Positions 34,546 to 47,137 of a DNA stretch of 64,000 nt are shown in pieces. Source of the stretch: Isoetes taiwanensis (taxonomy: Eukaryota; Streptophyta; Lycopodiopsida; Isoetales; Isoetaceae); NCBI GenBank assembly GCA_021234155.1, contig JAJEKV010000012.1, positions 8,150,448 through 8,214,447 on the forward strand, in the 5' to 3' direction. The notes beneath the pieces are model-generated. The model was given only the letters and a program-made list of their open reading frames with translations, did not search any database and was not told the DNA's origin. How positions within the stretch are numbered: position 1 is the first letter of the stretch; each line of letters starts with the position of its first letter. Both the position numbers and the translations under genes were made by a program.

Positions 34546-36093
34546 AGTCCAGTAAAGATGCGAACAACAAACATCGACATGACCCCAAGCAAAAAACCCC
34601 CGACATATTGAATACTTGAAACACAAGCCATGTAGCAAGATTGAAAATAACGATATGGAGCAAGCATGGGAAGGGTCGACCCAAATGACGGAAAATCTAA
34701 TGTAAATGTGGCTCATAATGCCTTCCAAGGATATGTAAAGGGGCAATGATAACCTATGCAACCATTATAAAATATGAAAAGCTATGAAAAGGCCATGATA
34801 AGTAATATAGGGGCATAAGACAAATAAGAGCCGATGAAGAAAATAGGCCTATAGCCTATCTCACAAAGCAGAAAAGGGAACGCCAGAAGCACAGAAAAGA
34901 TAAAGGAGATTTATAGAAAGACGTTGAGGTTGGATATGAGGGCAAAAAATGCTGGATTCAACCACGGATCCGGCAGGCTCAGAACGAGAGGAGGGCAAGA
35001 AACGCTGGATTCAACCAGCCGAAGATGGCAGGGCGGATCGGCGCCCGTAACTCCCCCCGCTTAGCAGCGATCCGCATGCCGAACAACGTGAATCCGGCTA
35101 CTCCTTCGTCCCCCGCCGTAAAACCGCCCCCCGCAAAAAGCAAAGAAGCACGTGAGAACGTAAAACATCGAAGGAGATTGGCCGATCCGCCGGCCCCCAA
35201 CAATCAACGGGCAAACATGTGAAATAAGATGCAAAAGAGAAAACCGGGAGAAATCCAAGGCGGGCAAGGAGACGATTTATAGAATAGGGCGATCGGCCGT
35301 GGAACTGCCGATTCAGATCCAAGGCCATGGAGCCATCGCTAAATCAAAGGTGAAAAGGAAGAATCAGAGGCTAGATATCCGCCCCATGTGATTGCATGGC
35401 AATGCCGCCAGAGCTCGAGATCCACCGCTTCCCAAGGATCGAAAGCAGAGGAAGCCCTTGCATGTTGGATCGAACAAGATCACACACAAAGATAGACACG
35501 CCCTTTAGTGGATTGCCGCTTGGATGATCGTTAATCGTGGAACCTGTGCCGCCGCCAAGCATGCTAAGCATAATAGAACAATTCGCAAGATTACCCCCGC
35601 AAAACCAATCCGCTTGTAGACTCGTGGAGAAGAAAAAAATACACTAATGCATAAAACAACGATCGTAAAACGAATCGGCGTAAGACATGGCTTTGAAGCA
35701 AAATTGATCGTGCAAATTGACCGTAAACAAGTAAGATTCCACCAAATCTTCCTCTGGAACATGACTATTGGCATGCAACATGATCGGAAAGATACCCATA
35801 CCTCAAAATCCTAGGACGATAGGCATGCATCGAAATGAGAAAAAAGAAAACCAAAGCTCATAAGCTATACCGTGCAAACGCCCAATCGAGGAGGCAAATG
35901 AACTAAACTTTGTAAATCAAGAGCTGTACATATGAGAAAAGGAGGAAGGCAAACTGAGGCTAGAAGATCCAAGATCAGGCTGGAAGGAAAGAACCAATGG
36001 AGAAAACAAACTGCCAAGATCAGGCTGGGAGGAAAGAAGCAATGGAGAAAGCAAACTGAGGCTAGAAGATCTGAGATAAGGCGGAAAAGGAGG
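34546..36093. other. No gene recognised; two short tandem repeats
   Basis: GAGGGCAA(A/G)AAA(T/C)GCTGGATTC occurs at 34939 and 34991 (period 52). AAGATCAGGCTGG(A/G)AGGAAAG occurs at about 35971 and 36018 (period about 47), flanked by two GAGGCTAGAAGATC. Nothing protein-like was identified. Confidence 0.6.
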
Positions 36094-36222
36094 GAAGCCA
36101 CGAGAGGAGAAGAAGAGCTGCTGTGAGAAGACGCCGATAACCGAGCCAAAACGGAAAGGCCTAATATAGGCGCTCATCCCTCCCCAGAATGGCGATCCGA
36201 TGGCTCGGATTGATGGGATTAG
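36094..36222. repeat. Direct repeat, partner of 30089-30222
   Basis: Same sequence as the left copy, ending at GATGGGATT, where the DUF7869-like region begins. The junction looks like an insertion or recombination point. Confidence 0.85.
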
Positions 36223-37830
36223 TCAAGCTGTTAAAAGAGGCAGATATATGGCAAGCCAACGATCTGAAACCATATTTCCTCACAAACTATCATCATTTTC
36301 ATCAATAAAGGGAGGCACACGTGCTGTTACTTCTGGACAAGATATGGTTCTCGGCCAAGAAGTTGAATTGTTGACAATGTTCGAAAATTGCCCAGATTAT
36401 ATGTTGACTCTAGAGGCAATGGTGGAGGAGAACAGAGGGGAAGGTATGAGTTAGAATATCGATGGAGAATGGGTCTGCTAGTATAGGGTTTTTAATAGAT
36501 GGTCTTTTGGAGAGCAAATCAGTTGCTTATTTGTTGTAGTAATATTCTAACAGAAATAGGTGGGCGAGCAATCTCTCAGTCAGCTTTTAGCAGAATCTGG
36601 AATAAGCATTTCAATGATGTGGTGGTGACAAAGAATAATAGCTTTTCAAAGTGTAATACTCGCATACAATTGCGAAAGGCTTTGAGAAGTACAGTTGCAC
36701 CTGAGTAAAGAAATGCTTTGAAAAATGAGGTGCATCGACATCAGAATGAGCAAATATCCTGTAGGGCAATCTATTATCAGTGGATTGCAGCCAATCCCTA
36801 AAAGTTGTGCTAATGCATAACAATTGAAGATATCACTAGCAGAAATGTTGACCCATGAACACGGAATAAGTATGTATGGTCATTTCTCATTAGACCCAGG
36901 GGAAGATGGACCGAATTTCCATGTTGGCTTTATCTTCTAATGTCTCTGAAACCTAAAAAGAGATGTTACAAATGAGCAAAACAGTAGCAATGCTATATTT
37001 GGAGCTCTTCTAAATGATGACGCACATGTTGCAACTAAACAAATGGAAAAGAATGCAAGGTCTTTTGAAGGAACCAATTACAACTTGATAATTTGCTTTA
37101 GCCAAAATAAGAATAGATGGCTATTTCAAGCATGCTCATTCTTGACAACAAAAAAATGTGTTGAAGTTGTAAAGGTTGGATTTCTTATACTTGGTCACAC
37201 ACATGATGATGTGCATGCCTTCTCTCGAGTGTTCTCTTATTTATTGCAACGAGAATCAATAAGGATGTTGCCACAACTGATGGAGTTATTTACATGTACA
37301 AAAAAATCATCACCTATATCATTCTTAGTTGATGAAGTTCCAGATTGGAAATCTTTTGTAGAGCCATATATGCCAGAAGAAAACCTTGCTTTGACAGGCC
37401 ATTCAAAACCCTTACAATTCAAATTTTGGGTTAAAGAAGGTGTTCCTATAATGCAATGTAAGATGCTTTTCGATGCACCAAGATTGATCCTACCAATGGA
37501 TATAAAATGTGGAGAAGAGATAAAGATAGTAAGGTAATGATTCCTGAAGGCAAGCCTTTGTCACTCCCACAATTCAAGAACATCAAAGATCACGAAGCAT
37601 TCATGAGGGGACTTAGACAATTTATTGGCAATTGGCAAGACATTTTACAACAACCAACACTGAGTGTAGCAAAGAAAGATTCTTTACAGAAGGTGATTAT
37701 ATATTGGGGGAAAGTGGGTGAGGCCTTGCAAAACGTTGATGGAGGAGGACCCTTTGAAAGATGGATTGCTTCCAATTTCTAGATGGGAGAAGAGATTCGT
37801 AGAACACGTTATGTTGATTGTTGGTACCTC

Positions 37831-37867
<37 letters not shown>

Positions 37868-38351
37868 TGGCTAATTGGCATATTGGTAGCAAGTCTAGTA
37901 GGCCCCAATGGCATGGCCTAACAGATTGGCCGCTTACAGAGGATGTGAAAAAGGGGTATTTTGTTCTCATTAAACCTGATAATCTAGACGTATATCTAGT
38001 TTGGTTAGGTGAGGTTAGATGTATACCTACTAAGGATGATGATAAACCTGGACTAGAGAACTATTGGATGAAGTTCAATATTAGGCTCCAAAATGGAATA
38101 TGAGGAAAAAAAGAAAGCCAAGCAAAAAGGAGGTTTATGAAAATTATTGGGACAAGACTTGGGTTTTGAATCCTTCGGATCCCCCAAGGAAAGAAAAAGT
38201 AAATTGTATTCTTTGGTCCTATGCATCACCAAGGGGAAAAGACATCACGTCCATACATAAGATTCCAAAAGTATACGTGAAGAAAGCAAAATCTACCTTG
38301 TTAATTTGGGATTTTCAGGTCTGGCTAAAAACTTTTTTGGCTTTATTTTAA
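36223..38351 (+). pseudogene. DUF7869-like transposon-associated gene, broken
   Basis: Pieces in several frames: SQSAFSRIWNKHFNDVVVTK and FSKCNTR (36570-36680); HRHQNEQISCRAIYYQW (after 36720); then an open 164-residue run (37043-37537) with VGFLILGHTHDDVHAFSRVFSYL and ALTGHSKPLQFKFWV. Next are PEGKPLSLPQFKNIKDHEAF, WPLTEDVKKGYFVLIKPD, and finally VYENYWDKTWVLNPSDPP. The G-H-T-H-(E/D)-D-(I/V) motif with a following F-S and the later SGHS...FKF segment are what I know from the DUF7869 family, a protein of transposon-rich plant and animal genomes whose chemistry is not established. A 32-A run (37833-37864) and stops at 36710 and 37537 break it. Family call moderate. Confidence 0.6.
37833..37864. 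repeat. Poly(A) run of 32 bases inside the coding remnant
   Basis: An uninterrupted A tract between GCCTCGC-type and GCTTGGC sequences. The protein on its two sides reads as one gene, so it looks like an expansion or insertion, not a retroposon tail. Confidence 0.9.
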
Positions 38352-41300
38352 GGTTGATTTCTTAAGGTTTTAAAAAGTTTTAAGGATTTTTTGTTGCCGG
38401 CTAATTTTCACGATTCTCCAAAAATCGAGAAGGTTTTTTTCCTTATGATTTCGTTGGAGGAGTTGCTCTGTTCAGGGAATGCATGCCACGCCATTATGCA
38501 TGCGGCTGCTTCAGAACACCCTGGCTAGAAATATATTGTCCAAAAATGCCTCGGCAGCAAGTGGCACTGCATGTTTATTCGATCTGCTCCATTTTTCTCA
38601 GTAGGCAATCTTACCGGCAATCTAAGATGGCGGATAGACATTTTAAGCTATCTTCTGATTTATTCCGTCATGTAAGCTCATTATTTTGGATTTTTTACGG
38701 ACTGATTTCCAGGTACTAAATCCAGCTCTGATTTTCTATATCTATTCATATTTGCAGCTAATATTTTGAAGTCCAGCTCTGATCTGCTGCATTCATGACC
38801 ATTCCTGAGCTATTCAATGATTGTTGCAACTGCATTTGCCTTGGTAAGTAATGTGATTACTTCAATTATGAGGAATTCTTTTGTAAGCCAAACTATTGAA
38901 GCTAAAGCATATTTCTATATGATGCCAAGATTCTATTTTTCAGTGTTGAAGAAGCAAACTAAAATCAACCTGATTGTAAGGCAGATATTTATTAATCGTA
39001 GTTCAGCAGTATGTTACCACCTTTTCTTGCAAAGGTGTTGTGAGTTTTGTAATGGTTTTCTTGATCCAAGTCCAAAATACAGGAAAGTTAGATGGCTTTC
39101 TGCCTTTATCCATCAGCACTGTATAAACTTTGTTTGAGTTACTATTCAGAAGCATTGGGTTACCCTAGGTGGTTCATTTAAGTTAAAGTAATCTCAGCCT
39201 TGGGATGCTCACGCTTTGTGGGCTTCATCTTGGAACAAGAAATTGTAGATCTTTTTGAAAGATTGCAGAGCCTTAACAAGTTGTTCCAAGGCAGTGTTAT
39301 TTGCTTGATCCAATTCCCATAAATCCATCCAGCTTTGAATTGCATCATATGCCTATGGCTATATAATTATAAATGCTCAAGTCCGTTAAGTGGCTTGCCT
39401 TTAGTAGCACATCAGTGATGTCCTTTATGTTAGCTTGCCTCTATGGTCACAATAGTTTCATAGGACTGAGTAATCTATCAAATGTGTTTCATATGCTGAA
39501 ATTTACTTTTGTTCTGACAATCATATGAAATGATTCTCACAAGTGATATGATGTGACTTTTATTTTATGATGGACAAAAGTAATGATATAATGTCTTTAA
39601 TACTCTAACAATCTATGTCTTCAAATTTTGTAGCAGTGCTATCTGGGCTAGAAGGACTTAGCACTGGAAGGTCTTAGTACCGTTCCTATGCTTAGGGCAG
39701 AGAAAGCCACAACAAGGTAACCTTGATAACTTTTCTAGATAGCGGCACATTTGCTTCCTCCATAACACATGGTTGTATGTACCATTTAAGGATCAGTTAT
39801 GTCTTCAACTTTTGTAGCAGTTGTATGTGGGCTAGAAGGACTTTATCAGATGTCATATAGATATTTGAACATGGGCACTTAGAAAAAAGGCAGTAGTTGC
39901 AAGACGTGTGAAAATTACTGCAGCATGTCAAACTTTGTCATTGATGGCTTTGTTTGGGAGGATGTTAGATATAGTATCTATTATGATCCCATTATCTCTT
40001 CTGTTAATGATGTCAATGTACTGAATTGCTCAGGCGTAAATGCTTAAACGAGCTATTTTTATGACCAAATATGGTTTAGCATGTACAAGGGTGCTATTCA
40101 TGCACGGAAAGCATGGAAGAATATTAACAATATTGCATATTTCTAATATAGGATTGGGGGTGCATAAATAATATTTCTACTCTATGATCTTTTGAACTTC
40201 CAAGTCTGTTTGTCACTAGAATAGCATCAGCTCTCCATAAACTATGTACATCTGTCTGAAGGTATGTGCATCTGGATGTGATGGATCTGATGTGTTTCTT
40301 TTTAAACTGATGATTTCGCTGCTAGGTTTAAAATGCTTCATGTGATATCCTCCGTGGTTGCAACTTCTACATCACCATCTTGCACGTGAAGCTATAGTGC
40401 GTCCATTGACAAGAAGAGATTGAATATGCTGGTTGGTTGATGAAGGCATGTATGAGAAACCTTTAAGTAGTGCAATTTCTCCTCTATCACCTGTCTCCTC
40501 CATAGGAAAGTGGGTTGTTGTTCGGGATTATGGTAGTCCAGTGCAGTACAGCAATGCATTGTAGGCACATTTCGATTTTTCCTCAGGTTCAATCATTTTC
40601 TGGTGTTGTGAAGCGTATATTAGTTTATTCTTCTTTGGCGTTCACTTTTCTTGCTTAATTTATTAGTTCAATCATTTAATATTCTCTAAAGTTCTGAATT
40701 GCAGGGTTCTATTGTCTATAGTCTGGTAATCCAATATTATTTTGGAATGGAGATGCCTAGGTAGATCTTTATGTGCAACGTGTCCGTCAATATTCAATAG
40801 CCAGGTGGAAATTTTATGTTATTCAAATCACGTTTTTGCAAGTTGCAGGTTGCAGATTGAGCTATAGCATAGGTGCCTTGCAACTTGGCGTCTCTTTGTG
40901 TCTCGGGTATGAAAAGGTAATCATGCAACCTCTTCATCCTGCCACGCAATTTGTTTGGAAATTTATAACATGCGTATTGCTTCTTCAAAAGACATTTGAG
41001 ACATAGCTATGGGTGTTTCGGAAGGTCAATCTGGCCAGGTAGTTCCAAATGAGTTATCTGGCCACACTGATCTTCCAAAACACTCATGACTGTACCTACT
41101 CCATTCGGCTCAGCATTTCAATCTACAGGTAATGTCTGATACAATTTCCATGCTTCATGATCATCTTGGAGGATTTTGAAGTGTTTGTAAGCTCACTGAG
41201 GAGAATTCCGGTCTTAAATCATGATACATCACTGTTCGACCTCATTGAGGCAAAAGTAAAATCATGAAACAAAGTCCAGACTAGCTAGACCAGTATGTTT

Positions 41301-42505
41301 TCCTTGATGGGTTTAGTCCTAGCTCTTGCTGCATCAAATATGAAGACACATTGACTACAAAAATGATCTGTAAGAAATGGCATGCAAGAGGACCCAAGAA
41401 GCTACTTACAGGAAACTTGCTTCATATACCCAACCCAGATTTTTAAAAGCTTCAATGGGTCTATGTTCTCAACGTTGAATGTGCCATGTGAGATGACACT
41501 TCAGTTACAAATGCAGTTCCGTAGAGGTATGTTTTCTCAACTTAAGGAACCTCTCACGATGGATGCTTCAAGCTTTTGCACTTTGAATGAAGGGCTTCCC
41601 ATGTAATTTCCTTCTTAATGTTCGACCATATGCAAGGTGACAAAACATTGTTGCTTGATTGTTCCTCTGGGTCTGCCCGCGCATGTCCTTTCAAAGACAA
41701 CTCAACCTCCTTTCTTTTACTATTCAGGATTGATGAGGAAATGCAACATAAGAGAAGAGGACGGATTTATGATATTCACATGGCATTCTAATATGAGAAT
41801 CTTGCAGCTTAATGACCAGAACTTGGTAGATACCATTCTGACAGGTGAGCAAATTGTCTTAGCAATTTGGTCCTCAATTACAGTAAATTTATCTATGTAC
41901 TTTACTCGAGTAATAACAATTTATCTGGTAGCACTATAGATTGTTTTTAAATAGCCCTACTCTTGCAGTCCTCGAAATTAGCCCTAGAAATTAGCTCTAG
42001 AAATTAGCAGGTGCTATTCCCTCGGAATTTGCTAGCCTTTATGTTCTACTTAGAGCTGCCAAAACAAGATAAGTGGATGGCATTGATTTCTACTCTGTAT
42101 ATTACTTTCCAAGCTTTACGAGTAAGAATGATCTTTTCTAAAATTATTGTCTTGCTTTGAGATGGAAGTCGATCAAATTCCGATACATCGATGTATATGC
42201 TAAGTGGTAGTTACAAATATTTTCTCATCCACACAGTCATTGAATAAAGTCTGTACAACAGATTGAATATTATAGATAGCAGAAGCTCATTTTGTAGATT
42301 TACAATCAGGAATATCATAGCCTATTCTTGAAGCCTTTTCATCCCACTATCAAATTTTAGAGCCACATGATTTTCTTAATTTGATGCTTAGTTCTTTCCA
42401 AGTTCATCAGTTTTTGCAAAGTTCATCCTAACAATAATGATTTCTAAACTTATTTTCGTTCTTCGAATCTTTTTAAACATTTGAGGATATGTTGACGCTA
42501 TGATC
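38352..42505. other. Intron-like/intergenic DNA upstream of the PABP remnant
   Basis: About 4.1 kb, AT-rich, with no recognisable RRM motifs or other domains. An imperfect direct repeat (ATGTCTTCAA..TTTTGTAGCAGT...GGGCTAGAAGGACTT) occurs at about 39615 and 39798. Some stretches (41010-41080, 41382-41606) look coding-like but match nothing I know. They could be linker exons of the PABP remnant. Confidence 0.45.
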
Positions 42506-43118
42506 AATTTCTGCAGGGGTTTTCTCTAACATAAATGATCGATTTTATACTGTTGCCTCAGCACTAGCAGCATCAACAATAGTCTCAACAGGTATGCACA
42601 GGGCATTCCTACCCATGTGTAAGATTAGATTTCCTTTCTAATTACTGACATCATGCTATGTTCAGCCAATGATGCAACCAACAATGTGGGCTATATCTCT
42701 GAACGCCCTGTTTGAAATGCATCTGTCCCACCATGATGGGACTAATGGGGACTATGTTCCAGGTTCCTCTGGATGGACACTCCTCGCAATGGTAGACTCA
42801 AACGTCCCAATCAGTACACTTTCTATATCAACAGTAAGGCTTTGTGCCTTTAATACAGTAGCTGCGGTGTTTGAAATGCATTTCTAATGGCTTAGTTATT
42901 TTCAAATGCTAGGAAAGTAATTATATCCCTTGGTGGATCAACTGGAGCATGACCATGCTGGCAAAGTCACTGGTATGCTTTCGAAGACGGATCAGACTGA
43001 AGTCTTGCATCTTATTGAGTCTCCAAATGCTCTTCAATCAATGGTAGCGAAAGCCATGCGAATGCTCCATGTGGCACAGTCCAAGGTTTCATTAGATGAC
43101 TTCCAGTTGACATTTTGA
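42506..43118 (+). pseudogene. Poly(A)-binding protein C-terminal (MLLE) remnant
   Basis: The last exon reads LGK-stop-LYPLVDQLEHDHAGKVTGML, then DQTEVLHLIESPNALQ and VAKAMRMLHVAQ. This is the PABC/MLLE peptide-binding domain of cytoplasmic poly(A)-binding protein. The TAA at 42918-42920 falls where the family has LGE(N/R)LYPLV. The key KITGMLLE segment reads KVTGMLSKTDQ, altering the core of the peptide-binding groove. Possible linker exons upstream include PMMQPTMW (about 42665) and NGRLKRPNQYTFYIN (about 42785). No RRM was found in the 4 kb upstream, so only the 3' end of the gene is present. The stop and missing RRMs point to a pseudogene. Confidence 0.75.
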
Positions 43119-44330
43119 AGACTTTAAGGATATAACTATCCTTTGCTTAAATAATCATATATTTTAGCTAACCTACATGTTTCAAGTTTATGCATTCCAA
43201 AATTATATGCTCTTTATTGCGCTTTTAAATCAAGAGAGTGGCGTTGTGGTTTTTAATTGTATTTGGAGTTTCCTCTTTTCTGCCCAATTAATCCCAAAGA
43301 GTCTCCTGCTTTGAATGTAAAGGATTTTCTATGTTGCCTCAATATCCACAATAATGTTGAAGCTACACAATTTACATTTGCTACTCTGCAGATTATTCCA
43401 ATAAAATCATTACCTATAATATGGGATAGGCGAACATGTTAACTCTCATGTTAACTCTGTTGCAAGTTGTGACTATTTTGAGTGTATTGTTAGATATTAA
43501 ATGCATTTAGGCAAATATCCATTTGTTGTAGCTATTTACATAATCATTAATGCAAATTGAAACCTAATGCTAAATGCATTTTGCTCTATATAGCTTCATT
43601 TGAATCTGATAGTTAACGAATGTTTAGAAACTAGATTCTTCATTGTGCACAACATGGATGGAAAGGTTCAAAACATAATCATGTCAAAGAACAAAATGCC
43701 TACCAAACAATTGTAAATTTTTCGCACAAAGATGAAAGGTTTACGACATGATCCAACTTAAACCGTGTAATAACGTCATTCACTAAAATGGAGATGTCCT
43801 ATTTGTTGTAATTCCACATGGTGAATGCCTTGATAATTAAAATTCAAAAACTACAATATCTCTCTCTCAAACACGTCATCCATCATCTCTCTCTCAAACA
43901 CTAATGACTTTATCATCCATACAACTTTACTTTTTTTTTTTTCTTTTTTAAATAGCCATTGTTAGTTCATTACATAGGTCCATACTACCATTGGTGCCAT
44001 CAACAAATCCATAGATCAAAAAATAACATAAGTCATTGTTATACTAGGGCAACTCGACACACCTAGCACCTGACTTTTTGCTATATCTATTGGATCTACA
44101 TCTTATACCCGACAACCTCATCATTCCTTCCAACGAAATCGTACTTCCAGACTAACACATTGGACATACACAAATTCTTATGATTGATATCGTGAGTATG
44201 CCAATAGTTGGAGTGGAAATGCCCAAATTGTTGTATATATGAAATACATGTTGAGAGAATACAAACTTTCTGCTCATTTTGCATGCGGCAAATCTTATTT
44301 TAGTATAAAACAACTACTCTTCAAATTGTT
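43119..44330. other. AT-rich flank, probably body of a short Helitron
   Basis: No coding similarity. ATCTCTCTCTCAAACAC occurs twice at about 43857-43903. Given the Helitron 3' terminus at 44363, part of this may be its body, but a 5' TC end could not be fixed. Confidence 0.4.
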
Positions 44331-44363
44331 ACTACGCCCGGCAACGCCGGGCACCATAACTAG
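44331..44363 (+). mobile_element. Helitron 3' terminus
   Basis: GCCCGGC-AAC-GCCGGGC (44336-44352) is a perfect 7-bp hairpin followed after seven bases by CTAG (44360-44363) and then T. Plant Helitrons end in a hairpin plus CTRR and insert between A and T, exactly as here. Confidence 0.75.
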
Positions 44364-44664
44364 TATAATTTAAGTTTAGGATGATATGACTTTTCATCAT
44401 GACTTTTATGTTCAGTTTACTCAATAAGCCTATTACTGCTAAGATTTTTCCCTCAAAGACCCTTTGGGGCGAGGGTTTTTTAATCCTGGATAGTAATAGG
44501 CCAGCTGTTGTTTAAGTCCTATAGGCTGATTGGTCTCCGTGGACGATAAAGTTCAATTCAATTCAGTTCAAATTTTATTTAAAGGGATGTACTATCTGTA
44601 TATTTGATTAAGAATCTACTGATTGGTCTTTTTTGTTTTCCACAATATTTATAAATTGGCTTAT

Positions 44665-46110
44665 GCATCTATGTTTTGGGTCTTGGATAAAGGAGCAAAG
44701 GTGGAAGAGCTCTCTTTTGTTGTTTCGTAGACTTTGCCAAAGCGTTCGACAGAGTGTCACGTAAAATATTGGGAGACAGAATGACTAGATTGGGAATTCC
44801 AAAGGAGCTTCATAAGGGGGTTGCGCGACTCTATGAGAATGTGTTGGTGCAATTGTCATTCCAATGGAAGGCCCAGAAAAGTTCGCAAGCAATGTGGGTG
44901 TAAAACAAAGATGTCCATTATCACCTACTCTATTTGGTCTTTTAACTGACGAGCTTGAAGCATGGCTCGCAAAGGAAGATGTTGGCGTTCAGTTAGGTAA
45001 ATATGTTTTACAGCTTGTGCTTTATGCTGATGATGTGGTACTTGTTTCCCAAACACCAGAGGGTTTGCAAAAACTTCTTCAAGGACTTGAGAAATTTTGT
45101 GTTTATGCTGGTATGAACGTAAATAAAGGGAAAACAAAGGTGATGGTGGTGGGTTCTCGCCAAAAAGTGGATACGAAATTTGATGGAGAGATTTTGGAAC
45201 AGGTAAAATCATACAAGTATTTGGGTATAGAGTTCACAACTATAAATGGAATGCCGGAGTTCGCAAGAGAATATCGGGGAAGAGGGAGGGGGGGGGGGGG
45301 GGGGCTAAGGGCACTATATCATGTGCTCAGTTATTGCAGACATAACCATATCTAGAGTTGTCATCTCCTTAATTTAATGTTTTGAATGTTGATTCAAGCA
45401 GTGATACTGTATGGTTGCATGGTCTGGAGTCCTGGTCTTGCAAGCTCAAAGTGGAATGAAGTAGAAAAGGCTCAAAAGTGCTTCTTGCTTAAAGAACTGG
45501 GAGTTAAAACTCAAACCCCAAATGAGATGCTGCTTGCAGAAACATATATGTATCCGCTTGAAGTGGAAGCCCTTTGCCAAACTCTAGAGTAGTTTGGTAG
45601 AATCCAAAAATTAGAGGAACACAAATTGCCGAGGCAAGCCTTGCAAGAATCTATGATCCAATCCCATGGGGGATGGTATAAGAATTTAGAAGACTAGGCA
45701 GGTTATTGGGGCATTGGACTGGATGATCTATATCTAGTATAGGGATTCGAGATTTAGTGACCGGCACATCTCTATTGAAATTGTGGCCAGTTGGAGATCT
45801 TAGGACGAAAGAAACTTTTACAGGGAAGAAGTAAATGCAATGATAGTCTATGGCAAGCAGGATTATTTAAATGGTAAGCTTAGTAGAGGAAAGTGGAAAC
45901 TTCTCTCTTGTATGCGCTTAAGTTCACATAAACTGGCAATTGAGGTGGGACAAGAGCAGGATGTGCCACGTGGATTGTGTTTTTGTCTGTGCTACCTAGA
46001 TGCTGAAGTAGAAGACGAATGACATGCTCTTCTCCATGCCTAGCTTTTGACTAGTTATGAGTTGCGTGCAAAAATGTGTCATATCTCTCAAATTAATTGC
46101 ATAGAGCTTT
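44665..46110 (+). pseudogene. LINE reverse transcriptase and C-terminal region
   Basis: In shifting frames: FVDFAKAFDRVSRKIL, MTRLGIPKELHKGVARLYENV, FASNVGVKQRCPLSPTLFGLL, the catalytic LVLYADDVVLVSQ, NKGKTKVMVVG, YKYLGIEF, then AVILYGCMVWSPGL, NEVEKAQKCFLLKELGVKTQTPNEMLLAE and a degenerate terminal Cys/His region ending ELRAKMCHI. The YADD box and QGCPLSP-type motif (here QRCPLSP) place it with non-LTR reverse transcriptases. A frameshift lies near 44870. A 17-G run (about 45287-45303) interrupts it, and a stop follows LCQTLE. It is dead. Confidence 0.9.
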
Positions 46111-46383
46111 TTATCTCTGGCCCTCCAAATGGCATGTTGCCTTCACATTCCATCCTCCATACAAGATCATTGGACGTGGATTTGTCATTAAGACTTTGGA
46201 AATTTGATAACATTGTTCTCATAGTGCAATCTTTGAACGCCTGCAAATTGACAATAAGTCCATTTAGATCTAAAAATTGTGTTAACGTCAATCCGCGAAC
46301 TATCTAGGAACCCAATTAAAGCAGCAGCAATGCATTTCTTTGTACATGCCTGATAAAACAATCTTTTAGATCGTCTAAAGCTA

Positions 46384-46454
46384 TCTTGGTTTTGTTCAAA
46401 GTTAAAAGTCTAAAGCTATCTTGGTTTTGTTCAAAGTTAAAAGTCTGACAAACC
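46384..46454. repeat. Perfect 35-bp tandem duplication
   Basis: GTCTAAAGCTATCTTGGTTT...GTTAAAA is present twice back to back, followed by a third start GTCTGAC. Confidence 0.9.
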
Positions 46455-46547
46455 GTACAATAATGCTGTTGGCATGTGGCAGTCCCTGTTCAAACTCAGC
46501 TTCAGCTAGCAACAAAATTTGAAATTTTATTTCTAATACTTATTTAA

Positions 46548-46675
46548 CACTTGGAATGCATCAAGAGAATTTATGAATGAAGAAAAAATCTTACCTTGTT
46601 TTTCTTGTACGTAGAATGCATCAAGAGAATTAATAAATGAAGAAAAATTCTTACCTTGTTTTTCTTGTATAATAT
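46548..46675. repeat. Tandem duplication, period ~62
   Basis: GAATGCATCAAGAGAATT(T/A)AT(G/A)AATGAAGAAAAA... ends in CTTACCTTGTTTTTCTTGTA. It is present twice with minor changes. Confidence 0.9.
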
Positions 46676-47137
46676 AGGATACATACAATAGCTTCCAACT
46701 AATTCTTTGATATTTAACCAATCTCTTGATGTCAAACAACGTTTTGTGCATTTTTTAAGGAGAGATTAACTCCTCATTCTGAAAGACTCACTCAGATGGC
46801 CAACACCATAAAGTACCTCTTTCATATCAACCAATCAAAGAAATGCTTTTGCAACTTCTTATTCTGAAAGAATCAGGTACAGACACCACTTATTTATCAA
46901 ATTTAAAAAAAGCACTCAGTCCGAATAAGTAACATGATGTACCTTCATTCACAGCTACAAAATGAGGAATTTTAAACCCGGAAAATCAATTGAATTCTTT
47001 CCAAAGTAAGTACAATAGTATAATCTGCAAATCATATATTATGCATGGTAATCACGCCAAACAACCTAAAACCACTACATCTAAACTGCAAATAACATGT
47101 TCCGGGCATAAATGAAGTACTCATTAATCCTTCATAA

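Noticed and set aside
43857-43903. CRISPR-like or regulatory array from repeated ATCTCTCTCTCAAACAC
   Set aside because: Only two adjacent units of a CT-rich microsatellite.
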